From JALHTG01 sp964653695 (GTDB lineage Archaea; Thermoproteota; Bathyarchaeia; 40CM-2-53-6; JALHTG01), in contig CAZZFQ010000017.1 of the NCBI GenBank assembly GCA_964653695.1, positions 1-24,518 of the forward strand: 24,518 nucleotides of DNA, read 5' to 3'. This document shows positions 7,762-15,638 of the stretch, in pieces; the first letter of the stretch is position 1; every line of letters starts with the position of its first letter. Below the pieces are notes generated by a model, which did not search any database, was not told the DNA's origin, and was given only the letters and a program-made list of their open reading frames with translations. Position numbers and translations under genes: made by a program.

Positions 7762-8565
7762 ATGAAGGTCATTGGCCTTCTTTCCGATTTCGGGCTTCAA
7801 GACTCATATGTAGCCGAGATGAAAGCAGTGATACTGTCTGCATGCCCTGAGGCAAGATTGCTGGATATAAGTCACGAAATCCGAAAGTTCGATGTCCGGA
7901 TGGGTGCATTTGTATTGGCTTCAGCAGCACGATCATTTCCTGAGGGATCGATCTACCTTGCAGTCGTCGACCCGGGAGTTGGGTCGAAGCGTAGGCCCCT
8001 GATTGCTCAGTCAAACAGATCACTCTATGTCGGGCCGGACAACGGATTGTTGATGCTGTCTGCGGTAAGAGAAGGATTACGAAGTGTTTACTGCATCAAG
8101 GATCAGGAGTATCTCAGGGATGCCGCATCGGCAACTTTTCATGGTAGAGATGTCTTTGCCCGTGTTGCCGGAGACTTAGCGAACGAAGTCCCTCCACTTG
8201 AGATTGGATTCGAAGTCGAGAACTACGTGAAGCCAGAGTTCAGCCGACCTATCGTCAACGAGAATTCCATAGGATGCGAGGTTCTCCATGTCGACGACTT
8301 CGGCAATATTGTGACAAATGTTGATGTATTCAGTATCAAGAAAAGCAATCTCATTCCTAAAAGGACCATGGTCCTCACACAAGGACGAAAACGGCTAAGA
8401 CTTGGATTCGTCCGAACCTACAATGAGATTCCTGAAGGTGCTCTCGGATGCTTAGTTGGAAGCCACGGTTTTCTGGAGATAGCGATGAGAATGAGAGATG
8501 CTTCGAAGGCGGCCCGTGTCAAGCCCGGCTCTAAATTGAAAATCGTCGTGTCAAATCCTGTCTGA
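7762..8565 (+). CDS. SAM hydroxide adenosyltransferase (DUF62 family)
   Basis: 267-residue member of the fluorinase/chlorinase/DUF62 family. The archaeal and bacterial members use water to split S-adenosylmethionine into adenosine and methionine. The N terminus reads GLLSDFGLQDSYVAEMKAV, with the expected Asp and DxYV residues. DPGVG is at 70-74, FHGRDVFA at about 126-133 and HVDDFGNIVTN at 176-186. A late RTYNEIPEGALG stretch forms part of the nucleoside site. I chose the ATG at 7762, which begins directly at the fold and has GGAAG upstream. A TTG at 7660 would add 34 residues of no evident family match. Its end overlaps the convergent nadM by 15 bases. Confidence 0.9.
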   Translation: MKVIGLLSDFGLQDSYVAEMKAVILSACPEARLLDISHEIRKFDVRMGAFVLASAARSFPEGSIYLAVVDPGVGSKRRPLIAQSNRSLYVGPDNGLLMLSAVREGLRSVYCIKDQEYLRDAASATFHGRDVFARVAGDLANEVPPLEIGFEVENYVKPEFSRPIVNENSIGCEVLHVDDFGNIVTNVDVFSIKKSNLIPKRTMVLTQGRKRLRLGFVRTYNEIPEGALGCLVGSHGFLEIAMRMRDASKAARVKPGSKLKIVVSNPV

Positions 8566-9075
8566 ACCGCTGAGATACTGTAATCTCTGCTCTCCTTTGA
8601 TCTGCCTAATGAAAAGGGCAACCGATTGTGGGACTAGGGACGGCCAGTCCTCGTTCCTGAGCATGCGTTTGCGTATCTCAGTCGCAGAGTATATTTCACG
8701 ATTGAAGAATGGTATTGGCCCTACCTTGAACCCTGCCTCCTGGAAAAGGGTCACAGTCAGGGGCTCGTTCGAAAAGACAATCTGAAACAGGGGCGTAAGA
8801 GAGGTCAAATGAGCCACCCAGAGTTTGTGGACGTTGATGTCAGGAATTGGAACTAGGAGGTACTTGCTGGAGGAGATTCGGGCTTCTTCCAACGCAAGCC
8901 TTGACATGGTCATCCGTTCTCCAGCGGTGAATGGATTTTCTAATGTGTGGCTATATTGTGCGCTTCCGACGGCTATGATCACCACATCAACTTTCTTGAG
9001 GATATGTCTGATGGCTTCTAGGTGACCGAGATGAAAGGGCTGGAACCTGCCGACGTATAGCCCCGTCTCAGCCAT
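8551..9075 (-). CDS. nadM: Nicotinamide-nucleotide adenylyltransferase (archaeal NadM)
   Basis: Joins NMN and ATP to give NAD+ and pyrophosphate, in the cytosol. The 174-residue protein has the nucleotidyltransferase signature GRFQPFHLGH at residues 9-18, with both HxGH histidines. TAGERMTMSRLAL follows mid-domain and YSATEIRKRM near residue 130 is the second ATP-binding motif. Length is that of archaeal NadM, which functions as a hexamer. The start is ATG at 9075. It is convergent with the SAM-hydrolysing gene (15-base overlap at the 3' ends) and divergent from the DGGGP synthase gene, whose TATA-like box lies in the 90-base spacer. Confidence 0.95.
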   Translation of the reverse strand: MAETGLYVGRFQPFHLGHLEAIRHILKKVDVVIIAVGSAQYSHTLENPFTAGERMTMSRLALEEARISSSKYLLVPIPDINVHKLWVAHLTSLTPLFQIVFSNEPLTVTLFQEAGFKVGPIPFFNREIYSATEIRKRMLRNEDWPSLVPQSVALFIRQIKGEQRLQYLSGSDRI

Positions 9076-9165
9076 ATTCCTTTGCCCCGAAGTCCTTAGA
9101 GGGCTGCAACTATGCTTTTAGGTTTCCTTTCAATCTTCAATTGTCGGCCAACGCGAGGAAAACGA

Positions 9166-10005
9166 ATGTTGAAGTTGATGGGCATCTTGAGGCTCATTCG
9201 ACCTGTCAATGCCGTGATAGCCTTCCTCGCGGTCATGGCTGGTGCGGCAACGGTTAGTAGGATGTTTCTAAGTCAGCAGATGGTTCTTGGCGCCATCTCC
9301 GCATCTCTTATCCTGATGAGCGGAAACGCAGTGAACGATGTCTTTGACATCGAGGCCGACAAAGTGAACAAGCCTGGGCGTCCGCTTCCTCGAGGGGACC
9401 TCTCACCAAAGCAAGCTGTTGCCGTATCCTTGATCCTGGCAGGTTTGGCTCTCACTATTGCGATCTCCATAAACTTGTGGTGTTTTCTTGTGGCCCTATT
9501 CTACGCGGCGATATTCTTCGCCTATGCTGCTTGGCTGAAGCCGACTGGGTTGACAGGTAATGTCGTAGTAAGCTCTGGGACTGGAATGAGCTTCATTTTC
9601 GGAGGCTTCACTATTGACTGGTTTCTCCCTCTCACCGCGATCTTCGCCATCTGCGCTTTCATATTGAACCTGGGAAGAGAAATTGTGAAGGGCGCGGAAG
9701 ATCTAGAGGGAGATAGAGTGAGGAATTGCAGAACCATCGCCATGAAGTATGGGCCCCGCTTTGCCGGCTCGGTGGTCGCGGCATTATACGTTGCTTTGCT
9801 CCCTCTGAGCGTAGCGCCCTTTCTCCTGGGCTACACGGGGCTCGCCTATCTAGCCTCAATCTGCGCCGCAGACATTGTCATTCTTGCGGCCATTCGAGAA
9901 TGCACTCTGCTGCATCCCAAGAACGCTTCAAGGGTTAGCAGGTTCATCAAGGTCTCAATGGTGCTTGGAACAACTGCCTTCTTCATAGGAGCTATTACGC
10001 GATAG
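9166..10005 (+). CDS. Digeranylgeranylglyceryl phosphate synthase (UbiA family)
   Basis: Integral membrane prenyltransferase that adds the second geranylgeranyl chain to GGGP, the second ether-bond step of archaeal lipid synthesis. It is about 279 residues with some eight hydrophobic helices. The first Asp-rich motif is NAVNDVFDIEAD (54-65), followed by KVNKPGRPLP, typical of the archaeal subgroup. The second is KGAEDLEGD (about 175-183). I start at ATG 9166, which has GAGG 8 bases upstream; an in-frame ATG at 9112 would add 18 residues and lies on the TATA-like GCTTTTA. It converges on the GGGP synthase gene with only four bases between them. Confidence 0.92.
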   Translation: MLKLMGILRLIRPVNAVIAFLAVMAGAATVSRMFLSQQMVLGAISASLILMSGNAVNDVFDIEADKVNKPGRPLPRGDLSPKQAVAVSLILAGLALTIAISINLWCFLVALFYAAIFFAYAAWLKPTGLTGNVVVSSGTGMSFIFGGFTIDWFLPLTAIFAICAFILNLGREIVKGAEDLEGDRVRNCRTIAMKYGPRFAGSVVAALYVALLPLSVAPFLLGYTGLAYLASICAADIVILAAIRECTLLHPKNASRVSRFIKVSMVLGTTAFFIGAITR

Positions 10006-10009
10006 GGCC

Positions 10010-10693
10010 CTACTCGTAATCAAGAGTCTGCTTGTACGTGTCGATGTCAGAATAGACTATGTTTCCAACTATTATCGTCGCGTATCTGGCCATCTCTCTC
10101 GCCTTCTCTTTGCTGTCAATTCCTCCGCCATAGAATAGATGGGCCTCAGAGAGGTTTCGCCCAACAGCCTCCACAAGTTTCGGGTTTCCATAGGTTCCGC
10201 TATACTCAAGGTATACTATGGGGAAGTGCATGTACCGGTCAGCGCAAACTGCGTAGGCAACTGCTTCGTCTATCGATAGATTCGTCTTCGCCTTCGTAGT
10301 GATGCCTACAGATGATTTGGGGTTCAGGACGATGTACGCTTCGCCTTGGATCTTTTTCCACGGAAGAGAGCCATATTTCGACATCAGATCTCGAATCCAC
10401 TCCGCGTGGAGGCCGATCATCCATCTGGGGTCGACGCTATTGATTATTGAAGGGATGAATAGATAATCTACGTCTTCAAAGACAACATTTGCTGGATCCG
10501 ATGGTTCTTGAACCTTCACAGTATCATAAGGTCCAAGGCGTTTGAGAAGGTCTGTCACCTTTTCCCGAGTGACATCTAAAGTTCCACCGATAAGAAGCGC
10601 ATCTGTTCCACTCGTAGCCACAATCTTCAGATCCTTGTCTGATATCTTCTTGGCAGGATCAAGCTTGGTTATGTGCCTCCACTTACTCCACAA
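10010..10693 (-). CDS. Geranylgeranylglyceryl phosphate synthase (PcrB family)
   Basis: Makes the first ether bond of archaeal lipids, joining geranylgeranyl diphosphate to glycerol-1-phosphate. The 227-residue TIM barrel begins WRHITKLDPAKK, the signature of the family. YLEYSGTYGNP (about 160-170) binds substrate phosphate. GGGIDSKEKAREMA and IIVGNIVY close the glycerol-phosphate site. An in-frame TAG lies four codons upstream of TTG at 10693, so TTG is the only standard start available; GGTAGGT precedes it. It faces the DGGGP synthase gene tail to tail, so the two enzymes of consecutive steps have separate promoters. Confidence 0.94.
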   Translation of the reverse strand: MWSKWRHITKLDPAKKISDKDLKIVATSGTDALLIGGTLDVTREKVTDLLKRLGPYDTVKVQEPSDPANVVFEDVDYLFIPSIINSVDPRWMIGLHAEWIRDLMSKYGSLPWKKIQGEAYIVLNPKSSVGITTKAKTNLSIDEAVAYAVCADRYMHFPIVYLEYSGTYGNPKLVEAVGRNLSEAHLFYGGGIDSKEKAREMARYATIIVGNIVYSDIDTYKQTLDYE

Positions 10694-10842
10694 ATATCTT
10701 ACCTACCAAGTTCGCCACGAACAGCTTGTATGCTCCCTACATGTCTTCTGAGTCTGACACTACCTCTGCGCGTCTTGGTATGTTTTAAGGGTTCGTAGAC
10801 CACAAGTTCCGTTTGGTCGAGACAGCTCCTAGGAGAGGCTTC

Positions 10843-11925
10843 ATGATCGAAGTTGACGGCTCGATGCTGGAGGGAGGGGGCCAGTTACTGCGAGTTTCGG
10901 TTGCACTTTCCGCAGTCACAGGGACCCCGATCAAGGTATTCAACATCCGGGCGAAACGTTCGAATCCAGGTCTTCGGCCCCAGCATCTAAAGGCTGTTGA
11001 GGCAGTTGCCAGGCTAGTAGGCGGCGAGACACGCGGACTCGATGTGGGTTCAAAGGAGATCGAATTCGTTCCAAGCCGTACGGAAGCAAAAGATCTTGAT
11101 ATAGATGTGGGAACCGCAGGGTCAGTGGGTTTGGTTCTTCAGGCGATGATGCCTGCAATGGCGTTTGCACCAGGACCCATGAAGGTTGTGATCAAGGGCG
11201 GAACAAATAATCCCATGGCTCCGCCTGTAGACTTCTTGGAGAGAGTTCTCTTTCCCACGCTAAGTAAGTTTGGCGTGTCCGCCTTCTTGGAGCTTGTTAG
11301 GCGCGGGTTCTACCCGCGTGGGCAAGGAATCGTCAAAGTAAGGATAGACCCAGGGGCAAGCATACGCTCTCTCGCGGTTACGGAGTTTGGAGAACTTAGA
11401 GGCATATCGGGGTTAGCGTACAGCTCAAGGCTTCCCGGCCATGTTGTGAACAGAATGGTATCTGCGTCCAAGCATGTGCTTCGCGAAGCTGGATACTCCG
11501 ACGTTCTAATCGATCAAGAAATACTGCAACAAGGTGATTCGCGATGCGCGGTTGATCCGGGGTGCGGAATCATCCTCGTGGCGGAGCTTTCATCTGGAGG
11601 CGTCATCTCAGGCGACGCACTTGGAGTGCGTGGCAAGCCTGCCGAGGAGGTTGGCACAGATGCTGCCCGCGGACTAATTGAGCAAATCGAGCGCCGTGCC
11701 CCAATAGACAAACACCTAGGAGATCAGTTGGCTATCTGGATGGGGCTGGCAGAAGGCACTTCCAAGATAAGGGTCTCTGAACTCACCTTGCACATGCTGA
11801 CATGTATCGAGGTAATTCGAAACATCGCCGGGGCCCGGTTTACATTTGACGGAGGCAAGGGCAGGCCTGCAACGATTACCTGTCAAGGTATTGGTCTCCG
11901 GAATAGGGCCATTAGAGGAAACTAA
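10843..11925 (+). CDS. rtcA: RNA 3'-terminal phosphate cyclase
   Basis: Converts RNA 3'-phosphate ends to 2',3'-cyclic phosphates using ATP, through a covalent enzyme-AMP on histidine. The protein begins MIEVDGSMLEGGGQLLR, the classic opening. RSNPGLRPQHL, GTAGSVGLVLQ and RRGFYPRGQG follow, all conserved. The histidine in DKHLGDQLA (His291 from this start) is the nucleotidylation residue. Length is normal at 360 residues. ATG at 10843 is preferred, with GGAG about 7 bases upstream; a TTG at 10813 would add ten residues. A TATA-like GTTTTAAG lies near 10781-10788. It ends with a 4-base overlap with a convergent MJ1316-domain gene. Confidence 0.95.
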   Translation: MIEVDGSMLEGGGQLLRVSVALSAVTGTPIKVFNIRAKRSNPGLRPQHLKAVEAVARLVGGETRGLDVGSKEIEFVPSRTEAKDLDIDVGTAGSVGLVLQAMMPAMAFAPGPMKVVIKGGTNNPMAPPVDFLERVLFPTLSKFGVSAFLELVRRGFYPRGQGIVKVRIDPGASIRSLAVTEFGELRGISGLAYSSRLPGHVVNRMVSASKHVLREAGYSDVLIDQEILQQGDSRCAVDPGCGIILVAELSSGGVISGDALGVRGKPAEEVGTDAARGLIEQIERRAPIDKHLGDQLAIWMGLAEGTSKIRVSELTLHMLTCIEVIRNIAGARFTFDGGKGRPATITCQGIGLRNRAIRGN

Positions 11926-12188
11926 GACGCACCCCCTCTCTTCTGCCACAATAGCTCCTCGGATCTGACATTCTTGACCATGATAACCCTGTGAAAGGGA
12001 ATCGTTGTTTCATCGCCTGTGTCATCCACATAGGTGAACGATGAGATTCCAACGTGTCCAATCTTCGTCAAGGGTATAGTCCTGGTGTCTCCAACACTCC
12101 CTCGATGAATGAACGTAAGTACATAATCATCTGATCTCTCGCGCTTGTCCCAGAAGATCTTGTTTAGAATACTCCTCAGAGGATGCAA
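11922..12188 (-). CDS. MJ1316-domain (DUF504/UPF0248) protein
   Basis: 88-residue single-domain protein of the family formerly called DUF504 or UPF0248. Features seen are LRSILNKIFWDKRE at the start, FIHRGSVGDTRTIP in the middle and TTIPFHRVIMV towards the end, which match the family profile from memory. The domain (Pfam name MJ1316 RNA cyclic group end recognition domain) has been predicted by others to recognise cyclic-phosphate RNA ends. Start is TTG at 12188. It is convergent with rtcA, overlapping it by four bases, and divergent from the ribose-bisphosphate isomerase. The neighbour makes cyclic RNA ends, so a shared RNA-end role is a reasonable inference. Confidence 0.8.
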   Translation of the reverse strand: MHPLRSILNKIFWDKRERSDDYVLTFIHRGSVGDTRTIPLTKIGHVGISSFTYVDDTGDETTIPFHRVIMVKNVRSEELLWQKRGGAS

Positions 12189-12322
12189 CGGCTTCTGCCA
12201 ACAGACTTGTTCTTCAGCCTAGAACAAGATAAGATCTATGCCTGTGCCGATAACTCAGCTACGCATTTATCTCGTACGAAGCAGGATCAGAACAGCTGAC
12301 GAATTCCGATGGAGACCGGAAG

Positions 12323-13324
12323 ATGGGCACCATGAAGAACCCGGCATACAACAGAGTAGTCGCAATTGCGGAAGACATCAAGGCTATGAGAATAAGAGGC
12401 GCAGGCGAGATAGCGAGGTCAGCTGTAGAGGCACTGCTGATTACGGCCCAGGACTCAACGGCGAGCACTCCAAGAGAACTGGTCGAAGAGATAGAGGCGG
12501 CTGCAAGATTGATGGTGAGGACTAGACCCACAGCGGTCTCCCTGCCAAACGGTATCCGTTATGTCATTCATAGAGTCCGGGAGGGAGAACATTCTGGAGC
12601 TGGTATAGAGCCCCTCAAACAAGTCGCTGTCAAAGCGTGTCGCGAATTCATTGAGAACTCAAGGACAGCGATCGAAAGAATCGGCGAGATCGGCGCGAGA
12701 AGGATTCGGGACGGAGATATTCTGATGACACATTGCCACAGCTCAGCTGTTCTTAAAGTGATCGAGACGGCGTGGAGGCAGGGAAAGAGAATCAAGGTCT
12801 ACGCAACCGAAACAAGGCCTAGGTTTCAGGGAAGAATCACAGCGGAGAAGCTTGCCCAAGGGGGGATCCCAGTCACCCTGATCGCCGACGCGGCTGTCAG
12901 GTACTTCATGAACGAGGTTGATCGCGTGATCGTAGGCGCCGACGCGGTAAGTGCAAACGGCGCTGTCGTGAACAAGATAGGAACAAGTCTCATAGCCCTA
13001 GCGGCCAGGGAGTCCAGGACACTTTTCTTCGTAGCAGCGGAGACCTACAAGTTTAGCCCAGAGACAATGTTTGGAGAACTGGTCAAGATCGAAGAGCGGG
13101 ACTTCTCCGAGCTGATTTCGCCTTCTGAGTTGAAGTATCAGAATATCTCGGTAGCAAATCCGTCATTCGACGTGACTCCGCCAGAGTACATCGACCTGAT
13201 AATAACTGAAAGGGGGATAATACCGCCCCAAGGCGCTATCTTCCTTCTTCAAGAAATCTTCGGGGTGACGACCCCTGAAGAACTTGAAGAGTTTCAGACC
13301 TATGAGTTGCGGGAGGAGGAATAA
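12323..13324 (+). CDS. Ribose-1,5-bisphosphate isomerase
   Basis: Converts ribose-1,5-bisphosphate to ribulose-1,5-bisphosphate in the archaeal nucleoside-monophosphate pathway. It belongs to the eIF2B-like isomerase family, and 333 residues is the family length. IRGAGEIARSA opens the fold. TRPTAVSLPN, THCHSSAV (Cys138) and TETRPRFQG follow. GADAV carries Asp207; the Cys/Asp pair corresponds to the catalytic pair in the Thermococcus enzyme. NPSFDVTPPEYID and ITERGIIPP close the protein. ATG at 12323 is chosen; a second ATG nine bases later is possible. A TATA-like ATTTAT at about 12263-12269 precedes it. The stop codon at 13322-13324 runs straight into the RuBisCO start region, so the two are one transcript. 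Confidence 0.95.
   Translation: MGTMKNPAYNRVVAIAEDIKAMRIRGAGEIARSAVEALLITAQDSTASTPRELVEEIEAAARLMVRTRPTAVSLPNGIRYVIHRVREGEHSGAGIEPLKQVAVKACREFIENSRTAIERIGEIGARRIRDGDILMTHCHSSAVLKVIETAWRQGKRIKVYATETRPRFQGRITAEKLAQGGIPVTLIADAAVRYFMNEVDRVIVGADAVSANGAVVNKIGTSLIALAARESRTLFFVAAETYKFSPETMFGELVKIEERDFSELISPSELKYQNISVANPSFDVTPPEYIDLIITERGIIPPQGAIFLLQEIFGVTTPEELEEFQTYELREEE
13311..13320 (+). promoter_or_regulatory. Strong Shine-Dalgarno for rbcL at a non-canonical start
   Basis: GGGAGGAGGA at the very end of the isomerase gene. It is complementary to the archaeal 16S 3' end and sits 6 bases before CTG 13327, or directly before ATA 13321. It supports translation beginning here rather than at GTG 13558. 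Confidence 0.65.
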
Positions 13325-13326
13325 GT

Positions 13327-14601
13327 CTGACGCTCAGAGGAAGCATCTTCTTTGCTAGGCCTGAGGAGATAGATCCGGAGAGATACGTCATTGCTGACTA
13401 CTATGTAGAAAGCCCTCTCACAGTTGCAAAGGCCGGTGAGCAAATAGCGACAGAGGAATCCATTGGAACTTGGACTAAGCTTACCACAACGACTGAGCGA
13501 ATCCAGAGGCACCTTGCTGCGAAGGTCTTTAAGTGGAAAGGTAAGGCGAGAGGATTTGTGACCGTGGCTTTTCCGGACGAACTTTTTGATGCCGAAAGCG
13601 GGGGCATACCGAACATCTTGAGCATCGTTGCGGGAAATCTGTTTGGCCTGTCGAGCCTAAAGAATGTGCGGTTGCTAGACGTGGAGTTACCGAAAAGCGT
13701 GGTTCAGTTCTTCCCTGGGCCGAAGTTCGGCATCAGAGAATTGAGAAAGATTGCTGGAACCTTGGAGAATGGAAGGCCTCACCTCGGAACCATAGTCAAG
13801 CCAAAGGTGGGGTTGACTCCAGATGAAACGGCGAGGGTAGCGTATGAAGCAGCGATAGGAGGAGTTGACTTCATCAAGGACGATGAGACACTTGGAAACC
13901 AGAAATTCTGTCCTCTTGAGGATCGTGTGGCAAAAGTGATGGAGGCGCTCGACAAGGCGAAATCAGAGACCGGGAGGCATGTCTTCTATGCTGTCAATGT
14001 TACTGGAAAATATGATAGCTTGATGAAGATGGTTGAGGTTGCGATCAGACACGGCGCCAACATGATTATGATCGACGTACTGACGACAGGATTCTCTGCG
14101 GTCCAGAGGATAGCTCAAGACCCTTCTATCAAGGTTCCCCTTCACATTCACAGAACCATGCACGCCGCCATGACAAGAAATCCCAGACACGGGGTACACA
14201 CATTGGTGATAACGAAGCTGATGCGGCTTGCAGGGGCGGATCAGGCACACACGGGCGCTGCGGCCGGTAAGATGGAAAAGGCCGTCAAGGAACAGAGGAA
14301 GGTCGCCCAAGCCGCTCGGGATGATTGGCATGGATTGAAAACCACCTTCCCAGTCGCCTCAGGAGGAATACATCCAGGGATCGTTGCCGCCAACTTTGAG
14401 GCCCTGGGAAACGATCTAGTAATCAATGCAGGAGGGGGAATACACGGTCACCCTCTTGGAACCAGAGCTGGCGCGACCGCGATGAGACAGGCGATCGACG
14501 CTTGGATGGAGAAGATCCCGACAGTCGAGTACGCCAAGACTCATGACGACTTGAAGATAGCACTGAAGCATTGGGGCCGTCGATACTTGAGGGAAGACTG
14601 A
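13327..14601 (+). CDS. rbcL: Ribulose-1,5-bisphosphate carboxylase, archaeal type III, non-canonical start
   Basis: Type III RuBisCO, about 424 residues from CTG at 13327, fixing CO2 onto RuBP made by the gene just upstream and yielding two 3-phosphoglycerates. Catalytic residues are all present: GTWT (47-50), TIVKPK with Lys158 and Lys160, the carbamylated Lys184 with Asp186 and Glu187 in DFIKDDE, HIHR with His275, loop-6 Lys315 in GAAAGKM, then ASGGIHPG and GGGIHGHP. The required N-terminal domain lies upstream of the first standard start in frame (GTG at 13558), so that GTG cannot be the real start. The frame is open from 13306 and has no ATG, GTG or TTG in that part. GGAGGA lies 6 bases before CTG 13327. 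ATA at 13321, overlapping the TAA of the previous gene, is the alternative. Confidence 0.92.
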   Translation: MTLRGSIFFARPEEIDPERYVIADYYVESPLTVAKAGEQIATEESIGTWTKLTTTTERIQRHLAAKVFKWKGKARGFVTVAFPDELFDAESGGIPNILSIVAGNLFGLSSLKNVRLLDVELPKSVVQFFPGPKFGIRELRKIAGTLENGRPHLGTIVKPKVGLTPDETARVAYEAAIGGVDFIKDDETLGNQKFCPLEDRVAKVMEALDKAKSETGRHVFYAVNVTGKYDSLMKMVEVAIRHGANMIMIDVLTTGFSAVQRIAQDPSIKVPLHIHRTMHAAMTRNPRHGVHTLVITKLMRLAGADQAHTGAAAGKMEKAVKEQRKVAQAARDDWHGLKTTFPVASGGIHPGIVAANFEALGNDLVINAGGGIHGHPLGTRAGATAMRQAIDAWMEKIPTVEYAKTHDDLKIALKHWGRRYLRED

Positions 14602-14610
14602 CCGCACTAA

Positions 14611-14618
14611 GTATAAAT
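14611..14618 (+). promoter_or_regulatory. TATA box for the second proteasome beta gene
   Basis: GTATAAAT, ten bases after the rbcL stop. Initiation would fall near 14640, giving a leader of about 15 bases. Confidence 0.55.
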
Positions 14619-14655
14619 TGCCCATCGTTGTAGACGTGTTCCGGCTGGTGTTGTC

Positions 14656-15264
14656 ATGAGTGAAGAGATGCCTTACGTACCCGGCGCAACGACCGTAGGC
14701 GTTGTCTGCAAGGATGGAGTTATTCTCGCTTCAGAGAGACGTCTTTCATACGGTTACTTCGTGATGAGCAAGACCGTAAAGAAGATCTTCAAGGTGACTG
14801 ACAGGATCGGCGCAGCCTGCGCCGGACTCGTCTCTGACATGCAGATGCTCGCCAAAGAGCTGGAAGCCTATATAATGCTGTATTCGTACGAAAGAGATCG
14901 CTCCGCATCTGTGAAGACTGCCGCAAAGGTGTTGGGCAATCTCCTCTTCGAGAGGCGAATGTTTCCACTTCTAACGCAGACCATCGTAGGAGGAATCGAC
15001 GAGGGAGGACCGAGCCTCTATGTCCTTGACCCTATTGGATCAGTGATCCAAGACAAGTATGCGTCCGTGGGAACAGGAGCGGAGATAGCAATGGGCCTGC
15101 TTGAATCCGAGTACAAGGAAGATCTAACAGCGGAAGAAGCGAAGAAGCTTGTCATGAAGGCCGTGAAGACAGCAATCGCGAGAGACATCGGCAGCGGAGA
15201 AGGATTGGATCTCTTGACGATAACCAAGGATGGCCTGAAAGAAGAGTCTGTGAAGCTCGCGTAA
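14656..15264 (+). CDS. psmB: Proteasome beta subunit, probably non-catalytic paralogue
   Basis: Second 20S proteasome beta-type subunit, 202 residues. The fold markers match the catalytic copy at 1914-2561 along the whole length: GVVCKDGVILAS, YGYFVMSK, GNLLFERR, TIVGGIDE, LDPIGS, SVGTGAEIAMG. Aligning the two, the residue at position 1 is Ala (PGATTVGV; Ala11 of the precursor) instead of Thr, and position 17 is Glu in ASERR instead of Asp. Lys33 is kept. An N-terminal propeptide of about ten residues would not be removed by the usual self-cleavage. Crenarchaeal proteasomes of Sulfolobus are known to pair a catalytic beta with an unprocessed one, and this fits that plan. It is not an alpha subunit: it lacks the alpha N-terminal helix and the YDR segment. 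Confidence 0.9.
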   Translation: MSEEMPYVPGATTVGVVCKDGVILASERRLSYGYFVMSKTVKKIFKVTDRIGAACAGLVSDMQMLAKELEAYIMLYSYERDRSASVKTAAKVLGNLLFERRMFPLLTQTIVGGIDEGGPSLYVLDPIGSVIQDKYASVGTGAEIAMGLLESEYKEDLTAEEAKKLVMKAVKTAIARDIGSGEGLDLLTITKDGLKEESVKLA

Positions 15265-15346
15265 GGCCTGAAGCTGCTCATTGCTTTCCTCTGACAGTGG
15301 CCATTAACTTATGCCCGATAATCGCTGGAATTGATGGGGGCTTCTT

Positions 15347-15607
15347 ATGATTGAGCTCAAGCTTTTTGTGCAGCCAAGCTGCCCCAAATGCCCCGCTGCA
15401 AAAGCTATTGCTGAGGAGCTGAAGAAGCAAAGAAAAGATGTGGATTTGAGGATTCTTGACATATCCGACCGCGAGAACTATTTCACCGCTCTTATGTTGC
15501 AGATCTCTTCGACGCCTGCTTTTGCTGTCGGGGAGAAGACACTCTTTGTGGGAGAGGTCCCAACAATAGAGGAACTCAGTCGAAAACTAGACGAATACTC
15601 CACGTAG
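15347..15607 (+). CDS. Glutaredoxin/thioredoxin-like protein, CPKC type
   Basis: Small thiol-disulfide protein of 86 residues. The redox motif is SCPKCPAA with Cys at about residues 12 and 15. The fold continues to a cis-Pro segment, STPAFAVGEKTLFVGEVP. Archaeal proteins of this kind act as thiol carriers for reductases; the partner is not evident here. The start is ATG at 15347, with GGGGG 6 bases before it and a TATA-like TTAACTTA near 15303-15311. It is followed after 31 bases by the tRNA wyosine gene, probably in the same transcript. Confidence 0.85.
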   Translation: MIELKLFVQPSCPKCPAAKAIAEELKKQRKDVDLRILDISDRENYFTALMLQISSTPAFAVGEKTLFVGEVPTIEELSRKLDEYST

Positions 15608-15638
15608 GGCGACAGAGGACGAAGACCGGGTAGACATC

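Noticed and set aside
13558..14601. RuBisCO taken as starting at GTG 13558
   Set aside because: The N-terminal domain, including GTWT, is intact upstream in the same frame with a strong ribosome site.
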